Assembly: GCA_905235335.1 (NCBI GenBank)
Contig: CAJOKZ010000002.1
Span: forward strand, 939 to 64,938
Source of the DNA: an uncultured Succiniclasticum sp.
GTDB taxonomy: Bacteria > Bacillota > Negativicutes > Acidaminococcales > Acidaminococcaceae
DNA length: 64,000 bases
Direction: 5' to 3'
Shown: piece after piece, positions 8,467-17,398 of the stretch
How positions within the stretch are numbered: the stretch's first letter is position 1
How the letters are laid out: each line of letters opens with the position of its first letter
The notes under the pieces: generated by a model
Seen by the model: only the letters and a program-made list of their open reading frames with translations
Databases searched by the model: none
What the model was told of the DNA's origin: nothing
Translations under genes and position numbers: made by a program

Positions 8467-8494
8467 AAAGCGGCGCATGCGCGCCGCTTTTTTT
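8467..8494 (+). terminator. Terminator of purC
   Basis: Perfect stem AAAGCGGCGC / GCGCCGCTTT (8467-8476 with 8481-8490), four-base loop and a T run. The flanking A run may let it also stop carB transcription from the other side. Confidence 0.9.
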
Positions 8495-8551
8495 ACTGTT
8501 TATATTTAAGAAAATAAGACAAACTTTTTTAGAAAACAAGACAACCCTTTT

Positions 8552-11500
8552 TTACTTGATCAACGCATGCCATTCCTGCAGGGACAGCACTTCACTGTTG
8601 CCGTGTTTATTCATCTGGCTGATGCCTTCCGCCGCCGCTTTGGCTGCCACCATGGTGGTGATATAGGTTACGCGGTGCTTGATGGCCCCTTTGCGCAGAT
8701 AGCTATCGTCATGGGCCGCCGTTTTGCCTGCCGGCGTGTTGACGATGAGCTGGATCTTGCCGTTGATGATCAAGTCCTCAATGTTGGGCTGGCCTTCGTA
8801 GATCTTATTGACTCTTTCCACCGGAATGCCTGCCTCTTCAATCAGTTTCGCCGTTCCTTCGGTGGCGATGACCTTGAAGCCGTCTTCGTGGAACGCTTTC
8901 GCCACAGCCACCGCCTCGGCCTTGTCGGCGTCGCTGATGGACAGCAGCACCGTCCCTTTTAGCGGCAGTTCGGCCTTTGCGCCTTCCTGCGCCTTGAAGT
9001 AGGCCTCGCCTACCGTCTCGGCCAGACCCAGCACCTCGCCGGTGGAACGCATCTCCGGCCCCAAAATCGGATCCACTTCCGGGAACATGTTAAAGGGGAA
9101 CACCGCTTCTTTTACGCCGTAGTACGGGATGTGCTGCTCTTTCAGTGCCGGCACAGGAGACGGACGGCCCGTCAGTTTCCCCGTAATGATATCGGTGGCC
9201 AGAGGCACCATACGGATACCGCAGACCTTGGATACCAGCGGGACGGTGCGGGATGCCCTGGGATTGGCTTCCAGTACAAACACTTTGCCGTCTTCGATGG
9301 CATACTGCATATTCATGAGACCCACCACGTTCATCTCCACCGCGATCCTGCGGGTGTATTCCTTGATGGTCTTCAGGTTTTCTTCCGTAATCTGGCGGCT
9401 GGGCAGGATACAGGCGCTGTCGCCGGAATGGATGCCCGCCAGCTCGATATGTTCCATGACCGCGGGTACAAAGGCGTCCCTGCCGTCAGAGATGGCGTCT
9501 GCCTCGCACTCCAGCGCATTGTGCAGGAAACGGTCGATGAGGATCGGCCGGTCCGGCGTCACACCGATGGCCGCCGCCATGTAGTCTTTCATCTGTTCGT
9601 CGTCGTGGACGACCTCCATACCGCGCCCACCCAACACAAAGGATGGCCGCACCATAACAGGATAGCCGATCTTATGAGCCAGGTCCAGCGCTTCTTCCAC
9701 CGTGCTGGCCATGCCGGACTCAGCCATGGGGATGCCCAACTTTTCCATGACCATGCGGAACTGGTCCCGGTCTTCCGCCAGGTCTATGACCTCCGGCGTG
9801 GTGCCCAGAATGTTCACGCCTTCTTCTTTCAGTTTGGCCGCCAGGTTCAGCGGGGTCTGCCCGCCGAACTGGGCAATGACGCCCACCGGTTTTTCTTTGT
9901 AATAGATGCTCAGCACATCTTCCAGAGTCAGCGGCTCAAAATACAGCTTGTCGGACGTATCGTAGTCAGTGGACACGGTTTCCGGGTTGCAATTGACGAT
10001 GATCGTCTCAAAGCCCAGCTTTTTCAGGGATATGGCCGCGTGGACACAGCAGTAGTCAAACTCGATGCCCTGCCCGATCCGGTTCGGACCCCCGCCCAGG
10101 ATCATGATCTTCTTTTTATCAGAAACCGGGTTCGCGTCCGGCGCGTTGTAAGTGGAATAGAAGTAGGCGCTGTCCGGCGTGCCGCTGACGTGCACACCGT
10201 GCCATGTCTCTACTACGCCCAGCTTTTCCCGGGCATGGCGGATATCGTCCTCGGATACATCCAAAATCTCACTGAGATATTTATCAGAGAAGCCGTCCTT
10301 CTTAGCCTGTACCAGCGCTTCCGGAGCCGGGACACTACCCTTGTATTTCAGCAGAGCCTCCTCTTCTTCCACCAGTTCTTTCATCTGCTGTATGAAGTAT
10401 TCCTTGACCGAAGTGATTTCGTAGATCTCCTCCACTGTCGCACCCTTGCGCAATGCTTCGTACATCTGGAAGTGGCGCTCGGAGGACGGGGTACGCAGCA
10501 GCGTCAGCAGTTCCTCTTTGGAAAGCTGGTCGAAATTCTTTACATGGCCCAGGCCGTACCGCCCTTTTTCCAGGGAACGGATGGCCTTCTGCAAGGCTTC
10601 CTTATAATTTTTCCCGATGCTCATGACTTCGCCCACGGCACGCATCTGAGTGCCCAGCTTGTCATCCACGCCCCTGAATTTCTCAAAGGCCCAGCGGGAG
10701 AATTTCACAACGATATAATCCCCGTCCGGGACGTATTTGTCAAGTGTACCGTACTTGCCGCAGGGCAGATCCTTCAGCGTCAGGCCGCTGGCCAGTTTTG
10801 CGGAGACCAGGGCAATGGGGAAACCCGTTGCCTTGGATGCCAGCGCGGAAGAACGGGATGTGCGGGGATTGATCTCAATGACGATCACCCGCCCGTCTTT
10901 CGGGTTGCGGGCAAACTGCACATTGGTACCGCCGATGACGCCGATATGTTCCACGATCCGGTACGCCTGACGCTGCAGCTCCTGCTGCACATCCTCGGGG
11001 ATGGTCAGCATGGGGGCGGTACAGAAGGAATCGCCCGTATGCACGCCCACCGGATCCACGTTTTCAATAAAGCAGACCGTGATCATGTTGTTGTCTTTAT
11101 CCCGGACCACTTCCAGTTCCAGCTCTTCCCAACCTAAAATAGATTCCTCCACCAGCACCTGATGGATGATACTGGCCTGCAGGCCCCGGGCGCAGACGGT
11201 CTTCAGTTCTTCTTTATTATATACCAGGCCGCCGCCGGCGCCGCCCATGGTATAGGCCGGACGCAATACCACCGGGTAACCTAACCTGTCCGCAATGGCC
11301 AGCGCCTCTTCCACGCTGTAAGATACCTCGCTGCGGGCCATGCCGATGCCCAGCTTGTTCATGGTCTCCTTGAACTCAATGCGGTCTTCGCCCCGCTCGA
11401 TGGCGTCCACCTGCACGCCGATTACCTTTACGTTATATTTATCCAGTACGCCGGCCTTGTACAGCTCCGCGCAAAGATTCAGGCCTGACTGCCCGCCCAG

Positions 11501-11767
11501 GTTCGGCAGCAGGGCGTCCGGACGCTCTTTCGCGATAATCTGCTCCACCCGGTCCACGTTCAGCGGCTCGATATAGGTTTTATCCGCCATCTCCGGGTCT
11601 GTCATGATCGTCGCCGGATTGGAATTCACCAGCACGATCTCATATCCCAGGCTCCGCAGCGCCTTACAGGCCTGGGTGCCGGAGTAGTCAAATTCACAGG
11701 CCTGCCCGATGACGATGGGGCCGGACCCGATGATCATTACTTTATGGATGTCTGTTCTCTGTGCCAT
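8552..11767 (-). CDS. carB: Carbamoyl-phosphate synthase, large subunit
   Basis: A 1071-residue synthetase subunit that uses ammonia from CarA, bicarbonate and two ATP to make carbamoyl phosphate for pyrimidines and arginine. The two homologous ATP-grasp halves are visible: first half MIIGSGPIVIGQACEFDYSG, YPVVLRPAYTMGGAGGG and EINPRTSRSSALASKATG; second half ILGGGPNRIGQGIEFDYCC, YPVMVRPSFVLGGRGME and EANPRASRTVPLVSKVCG. A C-terminal MGS-like allosteric domain follows (about 935-1071). Length is normal. A GGGGAG ribosome site precedes the ATG. The small subunit carA is not adjacent within this window. Confidence 0.98.
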   Translation of the reverse strand: MAQRTDIHKVMIIGSGPIVIGQACEFDYSGTQACKALRSLGYEIVLVNSNPATIMTDPEMADKTYIEPLNVDRVEQIIAKERPDALLPNLGGQSGLNLCAELYKAGVLDKYNVKVIGVQVDAIERGEDRIEFKETMNKLGIGMARSEVSYSVEEALAIADRLGYPVVLRPAYTMGGAGGGLVYNKEELKTVCARGLQASIIHQVLVEESILGWEELELEVVRDKDNNMITVCFIENVDPVGVHTGDSFCTAPMLTIPEDVQQELQRQAYRIVEHIGVIGGTNVQFARNPKDGRVIVIEINPRTSRSSALASKATGFPIALVSAKLASGLTLKDLPCGKYGTLDKYVPDGDYIVVKFSRWAFEKFRGVDDKLGTQMRAVGEVMSIGKNYKEALQKAIRSLEKGRYGLGHVKNFDQLSKEELLTLLRTPSSERHFQMYEALRKGATVEEIYEITSVKEYFIQQMKELVEEEEALLKYKGSVPAPEALVQAKKDGFSDKYLSEILDVSEDDIRHAREKLGVVETWHGVHVSGTPDSAYFYSTYNAPDANPVSDKKKIMILGGGPNRIGQGIEFDYCCVHAAISLKKLGFETIIVNCNPETVSTDYDTSDKLYFEPLTLEDVLSIYYKEKPVGVIAQFGGQTPLNLAAKLKEEGVNILGTTPEVIDLAEDRDQFRMVMEKLGIPMAESGMASTVEEALDLAHKIGYPVMVRPSFVLGGRGMEVVHDDEQMKDYMAAAIGVTPDRPILIDRFLHNALECEADAISDGRDAFVPAVMEHIELAGIHSGDSACILPSRQITEENLKTIKEYTRRIAVEMNVVGLMNMQYAIEDGKVFVLEANPRASRTVPLVSKVCGIRMVPLATDIITGKLTGRPSPVPALKEQHIPYYGVKEAVFPFNMFPEVDPILGPEMRSTGEVLGLAETVGEAYFKAQEGAKAELPLKGTVLLSISDADKAEAVAVAKAFHEDGFKVIATEGTAKLIEEAGIPVERVNKIYEGQPNIEDLIINGKIQLIVNTPAGKTAAHDDSYLRKGAIKHRVTYITTMVAAKAAAEGISQMNKHGNSEVLSLQEWHALIK

Positions 11768-11792
11768 AGTGCTTCTCCCCTAACCAAAATTC

Positions 11793-11952
11793 AGGAAACC
11801 CTGATCAGAAACGCTTGTGTGATTGCCGAAAGAATCCGGCGAATGGCGGAAAACCAATGTGAATACAGCGCCGCGCCGCATCAGAAACCATGGACGAAGC
11901 CATTCGCAAAAATCCCGGCATAGGTGAAAACGGGCCGATCAGCGGTTCCTTA
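11793..11952. repeat. Palindromic repeat copy 1 (long form)
   Basis: Ends are inverted: AGGAAACCCTGATCAG at 11793 and GATCAGCGGTTCCTTA at 11937. The interior carries ATCAGAAAC twice (about 11804 and 11880). The terminus CAGCGGTTCCTTAC recurs near 38314 and 46161 as CAGCGATCCTTAC and CAGCGATTCCTTAC. Together with the ilvN terminator it fills the 304-bp gap between carB and ilvN; no gene is seen there. Confidence 0.5.
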
Positions 11953-12021
11953 CAACACTCTATCGTATATTTTACCACACTTCACCCGGAAAATCACAAC
12001 TTAAATTGAATTTTTTGCAAA

Positions 12022-12052
12022 GAAAAAGCGCGGTATATACAGCCGCGCTTTT
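12022..12052 (-). terminator. Terminator of ilvBN
   Basis: Stem AAAAGCGCGG / CCGCGCTTTT (12024-12033 with 12043-12052), T-rich on the minus strand after the ilvN stop. Confidence 0.85.
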
Positions 12053-12071
12053 GTCCTCTAACCAGAGTGCC

Positions 12072-12554
12072 TTATCCTTCTTTACATTTTGTCAGGGCCA
12101 CCGTCCCGGACCGGGTGATCTCTACGATCTTGATGTGTCTGAGGTTCTCCAGGAAGATCTGGGCGCGCTCAGGCGTATCGCAGATCTGAATCGTCATCAT
12201 GTTGTTGGCCATATCAATGATGGTCGCATTCATGACGGAGCAGTTGTCGATGATGTCCCGGCGGTTCTCCCGGCTGTACTTGACTTTGATCAGCATCAGT
12301 TCGCGGCATACCGCTTCCTGTTCGTCAAAGGTCTTGACCTTGATCACGTCGATCTTTTTATTAAGTTGTTTTTCGATCTGCTCCTGCGTATGGTCATCCC
12401 CCGTGCTGACGATGGTCATGTTGGAGATGGCATTGTCTTCCGTCTCGCCTACCGCCAGGGAATCAATGTTGAAGCAGCGCCGCCAGAACAGGCCGGATAC
12501 CTTACAGAGCACGCCGGACTGGTTTTTTACCAATACATTATAAATTCGTTTCAT
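12072..12554 (-). CDS. ilvN: Acetolactate synthase, small regulatory subunit
   Basis: A 160-residue protein with an N-terminal ACT domain (MKRIYNVLVKNQSGVLCKVS, FNIDSLAVGETEDNAISNMT) and the ALS small-subunit C-terminal domain. It binds IlvB and confers valine feedback control. The ATG lies one base after the ilvB stop, so the genes are translationally linked. Length matches the family (about 160-170). Confidence 0.96.
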   Translation of the reverse strand: MKRIYNVLVKNQSGVLCKVSGLFWRRCFNIDSLAVGETEDNAISNMTIVSTGDDHTQEQIEKQLNKKIDVIKVKTFDEQEAVCRELMLIKVKYSRENRRDIIDNCSVMNATIIDMANNMMTIQICDTPERAQIFLENLRHIKIVEITRSGTVALTKCKEG

Positions 12555-12555
12555 C

Positions 12556-14187
12556 TTATGCCACCTCGTTCGGATCTACATCACACTGGAGCAGGACGGA
12601 TTCATTCCCCGCGAGAAACTCCCCAATGGTCTCTTTCATCTTTGCTTCGTCGTTCAGGCGGAGGAATTTCATGCCGTAGGCCGCCGCAATGGACTCCAGT
12701 TCCGGGCTGCCGGTCAGATCAATGACAGAGAATCTGTCCTTGTAGGTAAAGTGCTGGTACTGGCGCACCAGGCCAAGCACATTGTTCCGAAGCACCACGA
12801 TCTTCACGGGAATGTTGTACTGCCGCATAGTTCCCAGTTCCATCATGCACATCTGGAACCCCCCGTCGCCGCACACCGCGATTACCTGCCTGCCGGGATC
12901 AGCCACTTTGGCCCCCATCGCCGCAGGGACGGAATATCCCATGCAACCCATGCCGCCGGTGGTGAAGAACCGGCCTTCACGGATGATGCAGTTGGCGCAG
13001 GACCAAAGCTGGTTCTGCCCTACGTCCGCAACATACACCGCGTCCTTTTGCATCGCATCGGAAAGCGCGCGGATAAAATGGGTCGGGTCTACGGTGCCCG
13101 GCGTCATCACCAGATCGGCTTTGGCCTTCTTAGCCGCTTCCCCTTCTTCACGATAGCCGGCGAGGCAATCAAGCCACTCCTGGGTGGCCGGATGGATCTC
13201 TTCTTTATTCAAGGCTGTAAATACATGCTTCAGGTCGCCTACCAGCGGTATGGTCGGGCCGGCATTCTTGCCAATCTCTGCCGGGTCTACGTCGATGTGC
13301 ACCAGGATCTTGTTGAGGCTGATCTCATCCGGACGGGTAATGGAACGGTCCGCCACACGGGCGCCCGCCATCAGGATCATATCCGCCTGGTTCATAGCCC
13401 GGTTTCCGTAGGCCTGCCCATTGTTGCCCACCATGCCAAAGAACAGGGGATGCTCCGTAGGCATGGTGCCCAGTCCCATCATGGTGGATACCACCGGGAT
13501 GCGGTGGTTTTCCGCGAAGGCGCGGATCGTTTCCGCCGCGCCGCTGAGGTGCGCGCCGCCGCCGGTGCAGATCAGGGGGCGTTTCGCCCTTTTCAGTTCC
13601 TGCACGACCTTTTCGATCTGCTTTGCGTTCCCCTTTACCGTAGGTTTATAGGACGGCATGGAAACGGTTTCCGGATATTCCAGCTTTGCTATTTTCTGGT
13701 TTTGTATATCAATCGGGAAATCGATCAGCACCGGTCCTTTACGCCCTGTGTTGGCAATAAAGAAGGCCTCCTTGACGATCTGGGGTACATCCTCCGCCCT
13801 GCGCACGATATAACTGTACTTCACAAACGATTCCACCGCGCCGGATATATCCGCTTCCTGGAACACATCGCTTCCCATCAGGCGGCTGTCTACCTGTCCG
13901 GTAATGACCACCAGCGGGATGCTGTCCGCATAGGCGGTGGCAATTCCCGTGATTACGTTGGTAGCGCCGGGACCGCTGGTAACAGCCACCACGCCCACTT
14001 TTCCGGTCAGCCGCGCATAGCCGCTGGCCGCATGGGCCGCATGCTGCTCGTGACGCACCAGTATCGTTTTGATGCCCGTGTTCAGGATGCTGTCATAAAA
14101 AGGACAGATGGCTACCCCCGGATATCCGAATACATACTCCACTTTCTCCATTTCCAGACACTTTACAATTGCGTCCGCTCCGTTCAT
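12556..14187 (-). CDS. ilvB: Acetolactate synthase, large catalytic subunit
   Basis: A thiamine-diphosphate enzyme of about 543 residues, condensing pyruvate or 2-oxobutyrate for branched-chain amino acids. The ThDP-activating Glu lies in ILVRHEQHAAHAASGYARLT, the family block GVVAVTSGPGATNVITGIA follows, and the C-terminal half holds the metal/ThDP motif GDGGFQMCMMELGT. It is somewhat shorter than many IlvB proteins (550-590). A frame-start six codons upstream exists, but the ATG at 14187 (MNGADAIVKCLE) has GAGGGAGAG at proper spacing. It forms an operon with ilvN. I see no T-box or leader peptide upstream. The product acetolactate is also the substrate of the exported decarboxylase at 30846-31664. 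Confidence 0.96.
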   Translation of the reverse strand: MNGADAIVKCLEMEKVEYVFGYPGVAICPFYDSILNTGIKTILVRHEQHAAHAASGYARLTGKVGVVAVTSGPGATNVITGIATAYADSIPLVVITGQVDSRLMGSDVFQEADISGAVESFVKYSYIVRRAEDVPQIVKEAFFIANTGRKGPVLIDFPIDIQNQKIAKLEYPETVSMPSYKPTVKGNAKQIEKVVQELKRAKRPLICTGGGAHLSGAAETIRAFAENHRIPVVSTMMGLGTMPTEHPLFFGMVGNNGQAYGNRAMNQADMILMAGARVADRSITRPDEISLNKILVHIDVDPAEIGKNAGPTIPLVGDLKHVFTALNKEEIHPATQEWLDCLAGYREEGEAAKKAKADLVMTPGTVDPTHFIRALSDAMQKDAVYVADVGQNQLWSCANCIIREGRFFTTGGMGCMGYSVPAAMGAKVADPGRQVIAVCGDGGFQMCMMELGTMRQYNIPVKIVVLRNNVLGLVRQYQHFTYKDRFSVIDLTGSPELESIAAAYGMKFLRLNDEAKMKETIGEFLAGNESVLLQCDVDPNEVA

Positions 14188-14310
14188 GTTCTGTCTCTCC
14201 CTCATTTCAACTCTGATTTGTCAGCTGCCCGTAAAAACGCGCGACCCTTCCCGGTAACCGGAAAAACGGTTTCAAAAAACTTCCCGCACAAAGCGCAGCA
14301 TATTAAAAAT

Positions 14311-14339
14311 ATAATATCATAAAACAGCATTTTTTACAC
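14311..14339 (-). promoter_or_regulatory. Possible promoter of ilvBN
   Basis: On the minus strand, GTGTAA (14339-14334), a 17-bp spacer and TATTAT (14316-14311), in a strongly AT-rich stretch about 125 bp upstream of ilvB. The -35 is weak. Confidence 0.4.
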
Positions 14340-14432
14340 GAAAATTAATATATTTTGAAAATTTCACAAAATTTTTCCCGATTTTTGTAACACATTTAAT
14401 AGTTTTTATGATTTTTTCCTGCAAAAATCTCA

Positions 14433-14481
14433 AAGAAGCGCTGATACAACTCGCTGTGAAACGAGATGAATCAGCGCTTCT
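14433..14481 (-). terminator. Terminator of ccdA-tlpA fusion; palindromic repeat copy
   Basis: Stem AAGAAGCGCTGAT / ATCAGCGCTTCT (14433-14445 with 14470-14481) with an inner CTCG/CGAG pairing and a T-rich tail on the minus strand. The ends (AAGAAGCGCTGAT) are close to those of the dispersed palindromic repeat, so this copy may have been recruited as a terminator. Confidence 0.7.
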
Positions 14482-14535
14482 ATACGAATCGGACAGGCCT
14501 TCTCCCCGTATTCAGAAGAAACCGGAAATTCCATT

Positions 14536-15762
14536 TCACTCAAGTGTCTGCCGCACGATCCGTTTCATATTTTCCCCTGTCAGCGCTCCCTGCACCCGGC
14601 CGAACAAATATCCGTCGCGGTCGATCATATAGGTGGTCGGAATCGCCCGGATTCCGTAAGCACTGAACAACTCCCCACGCGTATCCATCAGCACCGGGTA
14701 GGTATAGCCGTTTTTCTCCATGAAGTCACGGATTCCGTCTTCATCCTTCTCGTTCCCCAGTCCCGGTGAGGCAACGCCTAATACGATGACGGCGTCCTTC
14801 CCTTCCGTCGGCGAATCTTCGTATAGCTTCTGGATATCAGGCATCTCGGCCCGGCAGGGCGGGCACCAGGTGGCCCAGAAATTCAGGAAGATGACTTTCC
14901 CCTTATAAGCAGAAAGTGTATGCGTCTTACCATATTGATCCTTCAGTTCAAAAGGGATGGCAGCGACACGGTCTTCGGCTCCCTTCTGTCCGGGGGCCGT
15001 CCCCTTCCCGGCGGGATTCGCGATCCCTGCTTTCCCGGATGCTGCGACACCCTGCTGCCCTGCCGCTTCGATGCCGGACTGCAGCTGCCCGCTCCCGAGC
15101 AGGATGCCCATAAGTATCATCAGGACACCGCCTGCTTTTACCGTATAGTTCATGATTTTTTTATGCTGCTTCAGCAGACGCAGCGCCGTTCCGGAAAAAA
15201 GCCCCAGCAGGATAAATGGTACTACAAAGCCCAAGGTGTAAAACAAAATCATCACCATTCCTTTCTGCGGTTCAGCCGCCGTCAGGATCAGTACGCTGGC
15301 AAGCGCCGGCCCCACACAGGGGGTCCAGGCAAAACTGAACACAAAACCCAGCAGCAGGGCGGTCATGGGGGAAGCAGCCAGGGATTCCGGTGCAAAGGGA
15401 AGCCGTCTTTCCTTCGCCAAAAATCCCGATGCTCCCAACAAGCCCAGCTGGTAAAGGCCGAACAGGATCATGACGACGGCACCCCCGCGCATAATCACCG
15501 TCTGCCGGGAAACCAGAGCGCTGCCCGCCGCGGACGCACCTGCCCCCAACAGGAAAAATGCCCCGCTGATCCCGAGGACAAAACACAGTGTATTCAATAA
15601 AATCCTGCCGCGGTTAAAACCCAGGGTACCGTCAGCCAGCCGTTCCCCGGTCCCGCCGGAGAGATAGCCCAGATAGACGGGCAGAAGCGGCAGCACACAG
15701 GGCGAAAAGAAACTAAGTATCCCCTGCAGGAACACAGCGGCAAAAGAAAGATCCGGATTCAT
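14536..15762 (-). CDS. CcdA-type membrane electron carrier fused to TlpA-like thioredoxin
   Basis: A 408-residue fusion. Residues 1-230 form a six-helix CcdA/DsbD-core domain beginning with GILSFFSPCVLPLLPVYLGY, whose cysteine, together with the one in FSFAWTPCVGPALAS, forms the membrane redox pair. After a low-complexity linker (about 230-265) comes an extracytoplasmic thioredoxin-like domain with the active site FWATWCPPCRAEMPDIQ and the cis-Pro loop AIPTTYMIDRDG. It would move electrons from cytosolic thioredoxin across the membrane straight to its own TlpA domain, for disulfide reduction or cytochrome c maturation. In many genomes these are separate genes. The ATG has AAGGGGC upstream. 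It is followed by a strong terminator. Confidence 0.92.
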   Translation of the reverse strand: MNPDLSFAAVFLQGILSFFSPCVLPLLPVYLGYLSGGTGERLADGTLGFNRGRILLNTLCFVLGISGAFFLLGAGASAAGSALVSRQTVIMRGGAVVMILFGLYQLGLLGASGFLAKERRLPFAPESLAASPMTALLLGFVFSFAWTPCVGPALASVLILTAAEPQKGMVMILFYTLGFVVPFILLGLFSGTALRLLKQHKKIMNYTVKAGGVLMILMGILLGSGQLQSGIEAAGQQGVAASGKAGIANPAGKGTAPGQKGAEDRVAAIPFELKDQYGKTHTLSAYKGKVIFLNFWATWCPPCRAEMPDIQKLYEDSPTEGKDAVIVLGVASPGLGNEKDEDGIRDFMEKNGYTYPVLMDTRGELFSAYGIRAIPTTYMIDRDGYLFGRVQGALTGENMKRIVRQTLE

Positions 15763-15798
15763 AGACGCCCCTTAAATACTGAAACGAATTTATATGAG

Positions 15799-16203
15799 TT
15801 AAAGCAAATCAAACAGAAATAAAAATGCAAGTCCCGCCAGAAAGCTGACTGCATTGGTGAACACAAGGGTCCTGAAAAGCTTTTTCCTGTCCCCTTTTAT
15901 AAAGTAACAGCACAGACAGAATTCCAGCAGCACAACGGCAACTTCCCCGATCGCCATGGCCAGATTGTAATCATCGCCCACCGTTTCCAAAAAACCGTTC
16001 AGCATCAGGTTGCTCACAAGATTCACACCGGCAAAATACAGCAACTGCTTTTTTTCCCGGTAGCCACACAGGAAAAACAAAGGCACTTCGATCACAATGG
16101 TCCAGAAGGCCAACAGCAGCATGCCACTGTCTGTCCCAACCAAATCACCCAATATTTCCTGCCCCGGTAAAACAGGGGAAATAATTGCCACGTCAAAAAG
16201 CAT
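15799..16203 (-). CDS. Small integral membrane protein, unknown
   Basis: About 134 residues with four likely membrane helices (LLLAFWTIVIEVPLFFLCG, LYFAGVNLVSNLML, AMAIGEVAVVLLEFCLCCYF, FTNAVSFLAGLAFLFLF). The frame is open to 16263, but the ATG at 16203 (MLFDVAIISPVLPG) is preceded by TTGGAGACC at suitable spacing. It is the third gene of a unit with a MFS-like protein and a small exported protein, and lies 105 bp after the MFS gene. No family is recognised. Confidence 0.7.
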   Translation of the reverse strand: MLFDVAIISPVLPGQEILGDLVGTDSGMLLLAFWTIVIEVPLFFLCGYREKKQLLYFAGVNLVSNLMLNGFLETVGDDYNLAMAIGEVAVVLLEFCLCCYFIKGDRKKLFRTLVFTNAVSFLAGLAFLFLFDLL

Positions 16204-16308
16204 GATGGTCTCCAATCTTTCGAAAACATTACCATCCAGAACCGTCGGGCTGCAGATTCCCATGATCCGCGAATATCAGTTTTTGAATGTAACGCCGCCA
16301 AGATACCG

Positions 16309-17382
16309 TTACGCCGGTTTCCCCACCTGTTTTTGCAACAGGTATCCGGCTGCCGCCAGGCACAGGAACTGCAGCACGGCCATGGCCTGGGGCGCAATAA
16401 AAAAGCCGTGGAAATACACTCCCGGCAACAAACAGCCTGCCGCAAGGCCGAACATAAGCCCAGGATATTTCGGGTTGCACCAGTGGGCCAGCCGCAGGGT
16501 CAAAGGCATGGTCATGTTAAAGGCCAGCACCAGCAGTACAGAGGCCGCCAGGCCGGATCGCTGCAACGCCACAAAACATAGTAAAAAAATAATCAGGATT
16601 GTGCTTTTATATCCCGCCCTGTCGCAAAGAATCCCCCCCAACGCCTTGCCTGCCGCAAAAACACAGGGAAAAAGCATAACATACGGACTGTAGGCAGTTC
16701 CGCTGCCCAGGCCGCGTAATACCACGCATCCCAGTAACAAGACAAGGCTGGCCGCAACAGCGCCTGTAGTCCCGCGTCCTTCCACACCGTTCTCCGCGGT
16801 TCCCTTGCCTGAAATACCAGCAGGGCGGTTGCTTCCGGCTGATGCGTCATCCGCCCGGAACAGCCGCCACGTCGCTGCCAGCGACAGCGCGGTGCAGGCA
16901 GCCGCAAAGGGATATACGCCAACCATACAGTTCAGCCCCAAAGCCAGGCCGATCGCCCCGCTAGAAACGAAAATGCCTAGTTCTTTGTAGGTTTCATAAC
17001 GGCGAAGCACATAACCTCCCGCCGCCGCATGGAACACGCTGTTCCCTATTCCCAGCAGCACAGCCTGCACCCCGATGCCAAAGTCCGAAACCGTTCCCGC
17101 CGCCAGTGCGGCAGCAGCAAAGAGGAAACTGCTGCGAAGCAGGTTGGGCCTGCGGTCAAACAGACTGCCCGTAAGCCACTGCGTTCCGAAAGCAAACGCA
17201 TTGTACAACCCGAAATAATACAGGATCGGTTCCATGAAAGGCTGGTTTACAGCATATTCGGCAAGCGCTGCCCCGCATATACCGTCCACCATAAAATGAA
17301 GCAGCGTCAAAAGTGTTAACACGTCCGTTCCCCGCTTTGAACACGCCGGTCCGCAAAAAACCGACACTTCTTTTTTACGCAC
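16309..17382 (-). CDS. MFS-like membrane transporter, unknown substrate
   Basis: A 357-residue protein with about 10-11 hydrophobic segments and MFS features: GLYNAFAFGTQWLTGSLFDRR resembles the loop 2-3 signature, LGIGNSVFHAAAGGYVLRR recalls fosmidomycin-resistance-type MFS members, and GGILCDRAGYKS repeats the loop signature in the second half. It is shorter than the usual 400 or so residues. The start is GTG (17382-17380), supported by AAAGGAG eight bases before and by the upstream gene ending 16 bp away. It probably forms an operon with the flanking exported and membrane proteins. Confidence 0.75.
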   Translation of the reverse strand: MRKKEVSVFCGPACSKRGTDVLTLLTLLHFMVDGICGAALAEYAVNQPFMEPILYYFGLYNAFAFGTQWLTGSLFDRRPNLLRSSFLFAAAALAAGTVSDFGIGVQAVLLGIGNSVFHAAAGGYVLRRYETYKELGIFVSSGAIGLALGLNCMVGVYPFAAACTALSLAATWRLFRADDASAGSNRPAGISGKGTAENGVEGRGTTGAVAASLVLLLGCVVLRGLGSGTAYSPYVMLFPCVFAAGKALGGILCDRAGYKSTILIIFLLCFVALQRSGLAASVLLVLAFNMTMPLTLRLAHWCNPKYPGLMFGLAAGCLLPGVYFHGFFIAPQAMAVLQFLCLAAAGYLLQKQVGKPA

Positions 17383-17398
17383 AGCGGCTCCTTTACAT

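Noticed and set aside
9131-11137. 668-codon open frame on the plus strand across carB
   Set aside because: It is antisense to the fully conserved carB gene, has no ribosome site and encodes a His/Arg/Gln-rich sequence typical of GC-rich shadows.
12751-14322. 523-codon open frame on the plus strand across ilvB
   Set aside because: Antisense to ilvB; composition is that of a reverse-complement shadow.
14188-14535. T-box or leader-peptide attenuator upstream of ilvB
   Set aside because: No GGTGG-type T-box motif or run of branched-chain codons was found; only a promoter and the upstream gene's terminator.
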